From: Desulfovibrio legallii
GTDB taxonomy: Bacteria; Desulfobacterota; Desulfovibrionia; Desulfovibrionales; Desulfovibrionaceae
Reading direction: 5' to 3'
Assembly (NCBI RefSeq): GCF_900102485.1
Contig: NZ_FNBX01000009.1
Coordinates: forward strand, 1-64,000
Length of the DNA: 64,000 nucleotides
The position numbers were made by a program, and so were the translations under genes. Position 1 is the first letter of the stretch; the number at the start of each line of letters is the position of its first letter. Positions 59,943 to 64,000 of the stretch are shown here, one piece after another. The notes beneath the pieces were generated by a model. That model worked only from the letters and a program-made list of their open reading frames with translations, searched no databases and had not been told where the DNA came from.

Positions 59943-62444
59943 ATGCCCATCCACATCGACACGGCCGCATTCAGACAAAAAATTTCGGAGGAGGCCCCCC
60001 TTCTGCGGGCAGGGGGGCTTTCCCTGGCTTTGTTCACGGTGAGCATGCTGTTCAGCCTGCTGCTCGCCGCCTCCCTGCTGCGGGCCTTTACCAGTGAAAG
60101 CCTGTTGCGGGCCTACGGCCTGGCAAGCGGGCAACTGGCCGACGCCGTGGCGCGGGAGCTCCGCTTTGGTCGGCCTATGGCCCCTTCCCCGGCCCTGACC
60201 GACAAGCTGGTCAATGCCATGGACACGGCTCCGGGCCTGCGCCGCCTGACCGTGCTGGACCCTGCGGGGCGGGTGGTGACAGCACAGGACGCCGCCCAGG
60301 GAACGCCCCTTTCCGCAGCGGCGGCTGCGGCCCCCAAGCAGCCCTCCGCCGCCCCGGAGCGGTCTCTGGAGCAGGCGGGCGAAGCGGCGGCCCCGAAGGC
60401 CAGAACCCTTCTGGGCTGGCGGCTGGAAGGCGACGTCTGGACGCGCGGCTATGAACTCGTGGGCGTGGGGGGCCGCCCCGCCGGGCGCTTGCTGGCTTCT
60501 GTGAGCGACTCCCAGATCTCTGGCCAGAGCCGGACCTTTGTCCAGGCCGCTGTGGCGGCGCTGCTGTTCCTGGGGCTGACCGCCTGCTTCGCCCTCATGG
60601 GCTGGATGGGCCGCCTGGCGGATCGTCAGGACCGGCAAGACCTGTCTCGCGTGCTGCGCCGCCGGATGCTCTGCATTGTGGGCGGCGCGCAGGTTGTGCT
60701 TACTGTGGCCGCACTCTTTGCCCTGCAGCATTTTCTGGACGTTTCTGTGCAGCGGGCCCTGTCCGTTTCCGGCGGCGTGCTGGCGGCGGATCTGGAAAAT
60801 CTGGTCCATAAGGGCGTGCGCCTGGAAGGCCTGACCCCGTGGGAAGACCTGCTGCGGCGTCGGGTGGAAGCCGCCCCGGAGCTGGGCGCCGCGGCCCTGG
60901 AAGAACAGGGCCGGACCCTGGCCGCCTGGGGCGCGCCTACGGCCGCGCGCCCTTTGCGCATCCCGGTCTGGCGTTACTGGCCCTCGGCCAATGTGCGCAG
61001 AACTGAGGCTGCGGCCCTGCTGCTCTGGCCCGACAGCGCCTTTATCCGCCGAGCTGTGCGCGAAGCCGCCCTGGACCTGGGCACGGCCTTGGCCGTCTCT
61101 CTGCTTTTGCTCCACGAGCTGGCGTCCTTTCTGGGGGCAATCGGGCTGGGGAGCGCCGCGCAAAGGGCCGCCCCGCAGGGCGCAGGCCCGCCTGCCCGTA
61201 CCCCCGCCGCAACCGGCATAGCCGACGCTGCTGCCGCGTCCCGGCGCGAGGTGGTCATCCGGGCCATGACTTTTTTCTTTTTTCTGGGCTACGACATGGT
61301 GCTTTCCTTTATCCCGCTGGCTGCCGCGTCCCTGCCGGGAAGCATCCCCTTTGTGCCGCCGGAACTGCGCAACGCCCTGCCCATCTCGGTGGAAGCGGCG
61401 GCTGCCGGGCTGGGGCTGGCCGTCGTGGGCCTGCGCAACGCCCGTTCCGGTTGGCGGGCCTGCTGCAGACCGGCCTTCGCCTGCGCCGTGGCCGGCGCGT
61501 TGCTCTGCGCCCTGGCCCAGCACATCGCCCTGTTTACCCTGGGCAGGCTGCTCTCTGGCGTGGGCTTCGGCATGGCCCTCATGGCCGGGCAACTGGGCGC
61601 GCTGGAATCGGCCCGCGGCCGGGCGGCCGCCCTGGCCGGGCTCTATGCCGCAGTTTTTGCCGGCAGCATCTGCGGCAGCGCCAGCGGGGCCATGCTTTGC
61701 CAGCTCTTTGACGCGGCCCTTACGTTTAAGGTCTCCGCCGCGCTTCTCCTGCTGCCGCCCTGTCTGCTGCGCCTCCTGCCGCCGCGGACGCCGCCCGCGC
61801 AGCCCCTGCCGCAGAACGCGGCCTGCCCGGCGCCCGCTGCGGGCAGCGCATGGAAAACGCTCGCCCGCCTCGCCGCGGCCCCCGGTTTTCTTCTGCCCGT
61901 GCTCTGCGTATCGCTGCCCGCTTCCATGTGCCTTACGGGTTTTCTCTATCTGGCTGTGCCCACCTTGCTCCAGCGCGGCGGCGTGGCCCAGTCCGACATC
62001 GGCCGCCTGTTCATGCTCTACGGCTTTTGCTTTGTCTGCCTGGGGCCGGGCATTGCCGCACTGGCCGACAAATGCCGCAGCCAGAGGCCGTTTGTGGCCG
62101 CCACCGGCCTTTGCGCCGGGCTGGCCCTGCTCTGCGCCTCTCTGCTGCCCGGCTACCCCGGCTTTGCCTTGGCCGTAGTGCTCACCGGCATTTCGCAATG
62201 CCTGCTGGCCTCCAGCCTGCTGGTTTTTGTTCTGAGCCTGCCTGCGGCCCGCAGTCTGGACGCCGGTCTGGTGGGCGGCGCCTGCCGCATCTGCGAACGC
62301 TTGGGGCAGACGCTTGGCCCTGTGGCTTTCGGCGCTGTCCTGGCCGTTCAGGGCGGGGTCAGGGGGCTGCTTCCGCTTGGCGTGGGATTCTGCGCCGCCG
62401 CGTTCTGTTTTTTTGTTCTGTCCGCAGTGGGACGCAAGGAGTAA
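59943..62444 (+). CDS. MFS transporter with an N-terminal two-part extracytoplasmic sensor-like region
   Basis: The 833-residue protein starts with a membrane helix (GGLSLALFTVSMLFSLLLAASLL near 24-46), then about 150 residues outside the membrane (LTVLDPAGRVVTAQD as in Cache/PAS-type sensors), two helices (near 196-218 and 237-255), another outer loop (about 260-355), and then a full MFS-type bundle from about residue 420 to the end (GRLLSGVGFGMALMAGQLG; IGRLFMLYGFCFVCLGPGIAALADKCRSQ). This double sensor plus transporter layout is unusual. The transported compound is unknown. The ATG at 59943 follows GGGGGGCG by some distance. Confidence 0.75.
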   Translation: MPIHIDTAAFRQKISEEAPLLRAGGLSLALFTVSMLFSLLLAASLLRAFTSESLLRAYGLASGQLADAVARELRFGRPMAPSPALTDKLVNAMDTAPGLRRLTVLDPAGRVVTAQDAAQGTPLSAAAAAAPKQPSAAPERSLEQAGEAAAPKARTLLGWRLEGDVWTRGYELVGVGGRPAGRLLASVSDSQISGQSRTFVQAAVAALLFLGLTACFALMGWMGRLADRQDRQDLSRVLRRRMLCIVGGAQVVLTVAALFALQHFLDVSVQRALSVSGGVLAADLENLVHKGVRLEGLTPWEDLLRRRVEAAPELGAAALEEQGRTLAAWGAPTAARPLRIPVWRYWPSANVRRTEAAALLLWPDSAFIRRAVREAALDLGTALAVSLLLLHELASFLGAIGLGSAAQRAAPQGAGPPARTPAATGIADAAAASRREVVIRAMTFFFFLGYDMVLSFIPLAAASLPGSIPFVPPELRNALPISVEAAAAGLGLAVVGLRNARSGWRACCRPAFACAVAGALLCALAQHIALFTLGRLLSGVGFGMALMAGQLGALESARGRAAALAGLYAAVFAGSICGSASGAMLCQLFDAALTFKVSAALLLLPPCLLRLLPPRTPPAQPLPQNAACPAPAAGSAWKTLARLAAAPGFLLPVLCVSLPASMCLTGFLYLAVPTLLQRGGVAQSDIGRLFMLYGFCFVCLGPGIAALADKCRSQRPFVAATGLCAGLALLCASLLPGYPGFALAVVLTGISQCLLASSLLVFVLSLPAARSLDAGLVGGACRICERLGQTLGPVAFGAVLAVQGGVRGLLPLGVGFCAAAFCFFVLSAVGRKE

Positions 62445-62684
62445 GCGGGGGGAAGCGTTGCGGCGGGAGGGAGTTTTTGCGCCCAAGAAGCCGCTCCGGG
62501 CCTTCCCGAAGCGCTGCGTCGGTCTTCGCAACGCCGGTTGGGACAGCGCGTTTTACGCTTGAAGGGCTTTGGCGACTGACGGCGCACGTCGGCACTCCGC
62601 CGCAAGGCGCAACGGAAGCCGACTGCGCGGTTGCGCGCCGCAGCAGGCGCCTTGCCTGTCGCCGGGAAGAGGCCTGCGCAAAGG

Positions 62685-64000
62685 CTATGCGCTCTGGTTT
62701 CTGCGGCGGCGCAGGCGGGCGCGGATGTTTTCCACTACAGAAGGGGCGGCGCGCCAAGCCAGGGGCAGAAAAACAAGGGCGAAGGCGCAGCCGCCTGCGG
62801 CCAGGGCCGCACAGGCCGCCAGGAAGGGATGCAGGGGCAGGCGGCTCTGCACGGCTTCGGCGCAGAGCCAGGCGGCCGCCGCGGCCGGCAGGGAACAGCC
62901 CAGCACGCGCAGGGCCAGGCGCGGAAGCCCGCCGAGAGCTTCGGAACCGTTGCGCCGCGTCCAGACGCCCATGAGCAGCAGCACATACAGGCTGACGCTG
63001 ATGCAGGAAAGCGCGGCGATGCCCAGGCCGCCGTGGGGCACGGCCCAGTAGCGATAGATGGGCAGGCAGACAAGGGTCATGATGGTGCCGCTGATGGCGG
63101 GGGTCAGGGTATCGCCCTGGGCGTAGTAGCCGCGCACCAAAATGGCGTAGACAAGCCAGAAGGGCGTGGCGGCCAGCATGAGCCGGGTAAGGGGCAGGGC
63201 GGCCATGGTGTCTTCCGGGCTGAAACGGCCGCCCTGGAAGATGATGGTCAGGACAGGCCAGGCCAGGGCCGCCAGGCACAGGGCACAGGGAAGAATCAGG
63301 CTCAGCCCGGCGCGCAGGGCTTTGCGCAGGGTATGGTGGAAGCCTGCCGTGTCGCCCGCCGACAGAAGATTGACCAGAAAAGGATAGGAGGCCACGGCGG
63401 CGGTCTGCCCCATGAGCCCCACGGGCACCTGAGAGATGCGCCTGGCGTAGCTCAGCAGGCTGACGACGCCGTCGCCGGCCAGGCTGCCAAACACGCGCAG
63501 AAACTGCTCGTCCAGCATAATGACGGTCTGCCCCAGCATGAGGGGCAGGGCCGTGAGCAGAAAGCGGCCCATAAGGGGATGCCGCCAGCGCATATGCAGG
63601 TGCAGGCCGTCTTCGCGGGCCACCAGCAGGGGAAGCAGAAACGCGCCGATAAAAGCCCCAACCGTGGCTCCCAGGCAAAAGCCCGCCATACCGCCCAGCT
63701 GCGCAAGAAAGTCCGGAGAGAACAGGGCGCGCAGCAGGTCGAGCTGGGCCAGGCGCGGCAGCAGCACGCCGCAGGCGATGATGCAGAGGTTGTAGATGAG
63801 CGGGGCCAGGGCGGGCACGCGGAACTGCCGCCGGATAAACAGCAGGGCGGTGAAACAGGCCCCGCAAAGGAAAAAAATCTGCGCCGGCAGGACAATGCGC
63901 ATAAAAAAGGCCAGGCGTTCGATCTGCTCCGGGTCAAAGCCGGGGGCCACCAGCCGGGCCAGGGATCCGGCGGCCAGTATGCCCCCCACGGTCAGCACGG
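62685..64000 (-). CDS. murJ: Lipid II flippase MurJ (N-terminus beyond the window)
   Basis: The minus strand encodes 438 residues of a MATE/MVF-type flippase with at least ten helices, open to the window edge. Motifs include GQTVIMLDEQFLRVFGSLAGDGVVSLLSYARRISQVPVG, TAAVASYPFLV and VYAILVRGYYAQGDTLTP, all typical of MurJ, which moves lipid II across the inner membrane for peptidoglycan synthesis. The missing ~70-90 N-terminal residues lie beyond 64000. It converges on the sensor/MFS gene; the 240-bp gap between them holds nothing clear. Confidence 0.9.
   Translation of the reverse strand, partial: VLTVGGILAAGSLARLVAPGFDPEQIERLAFFMRIVLPAQIFFLCGACFTALLFIRRQFRVPALAPLIYNLCIIACGVLLPRLAQLDLLRALFSPDFLAQLGGMAGFCLGATVGAFIGAFLLPLLVAREDGLHLHMRWRHPLMGRFLLTALPLMLGQTVIMLDEQFLRVFGSLAGDGVVSLLSYARRISQVPVGLMGQTAAVASYPFLVNLLSAGDTAGFHHTLRKALRAGLSLILPCALCLAALAWPVLTIIFQGGRFSPEDTMAALPLTRLMLAATPFWLVYAILVRGYYAQGDTLTPAISGTIMTLVCLPIYRYWAVPHGGLGIAALSCISVSLYVLLLMGVWTRRNGSEALGGLPRLALRVLGCSLPAAAAAWLCAEAVQSRLPLHPFLAACAALAAGGCAFALVFLPLAWRAAPSVVENIRARLRRRRNQSA

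Overview
The window looks like a chromosomal segment of a sulfate-reducing Desulfovibrio-type bacterium (Desulfovibrionaceae). Most of it is very GC-rich. It carries a molybdenum aldehyde oxidoreductase that matches, residue by residue at every metal-binding cysteine, the Desulfovibrio gigas Mop protein as I recall it, followed by an accessory gene set that I know from Desulfovibrio vulgaris under DVU_155x-type family names. Two tRNA genes are present (Val-GAC, Phe-GAA); there is no rRNA and no CRISPR array.

Layout. 1-2050 is accessory DNA upstream of tRNA-Val: the terminal inverted repeat and N-terminus of an ISL3-family transposase, an AT-rich Doc/Fic toxin-like gene with a HicA-like tail, a scrap of an IS3-family orfA and a small Lar-like zinc protein. 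2320-13334 is a plus-strand housekeeping run: thrS, infC (apparent AUA start), rpmI, rplT, pheS, a small exported protein, pheT, a MerR-type regulator, rpe and tkt, then pgk at 13559-14728. Convergent to it lie a PaaK-like adenylate-forming enzyme and a ClC chloride channel. 17973-19615 is a second accessory patch behind tRNA-Phe, with a hicAB toxin-antitoxin pair. 19734-24772 is a minus-strand block: rlmN, a CCA-transferase/HD-like protein, a polysaccharide export protein and a small lipoprotein.

25233-39552 is the metabolic centrepiece. A MoeA-like molybdopterin-binding protein precedes mop, then a flavin/iron-sulfur dicluster oxidoreductase, a small zinc-ribbon redox protein, a methyltransferase, a C-GCAxxG-C-C protein, a TrsS-like radical SAM enzyme, an AMP-dependent CoA ligase, a glycerate kinase, a MobA-like NTP transferase fused to an HD domain, and a histidine phosphatase. 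Many of these genes overlap by four bases (ATGA/GTGA), so they are probably translated together; the set is likely to mature or feed the molybdoenzyme. 39600-53411 is signalling and motility: an Hpt protein, two chemoreceptors, a zinc-peptidase-like protein, two nearly identical flagellins that flank an Hsp20 gene and appear to use different sigma factors, rimO, and an EAL phosphodiesterase with a dead GGDEF domain. 53849-64000 holds an amidohydrolase, an alpha/beta hydrolase, yajC-secD-secF, a sensor/MFS fusion and the truncated murJ at the window edge.

The most striking non-genic signal is a roughly 140-bp MITE-like repeat, present in eight full or partial places in both orientations. Its ends share an AACTTTGA-containing terminal inverted repeat and it sits in CTAG sites. 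At several genes that CTAG contains the TAG stop codon, so duplication of the target leaves the reading frame correctly terminated.
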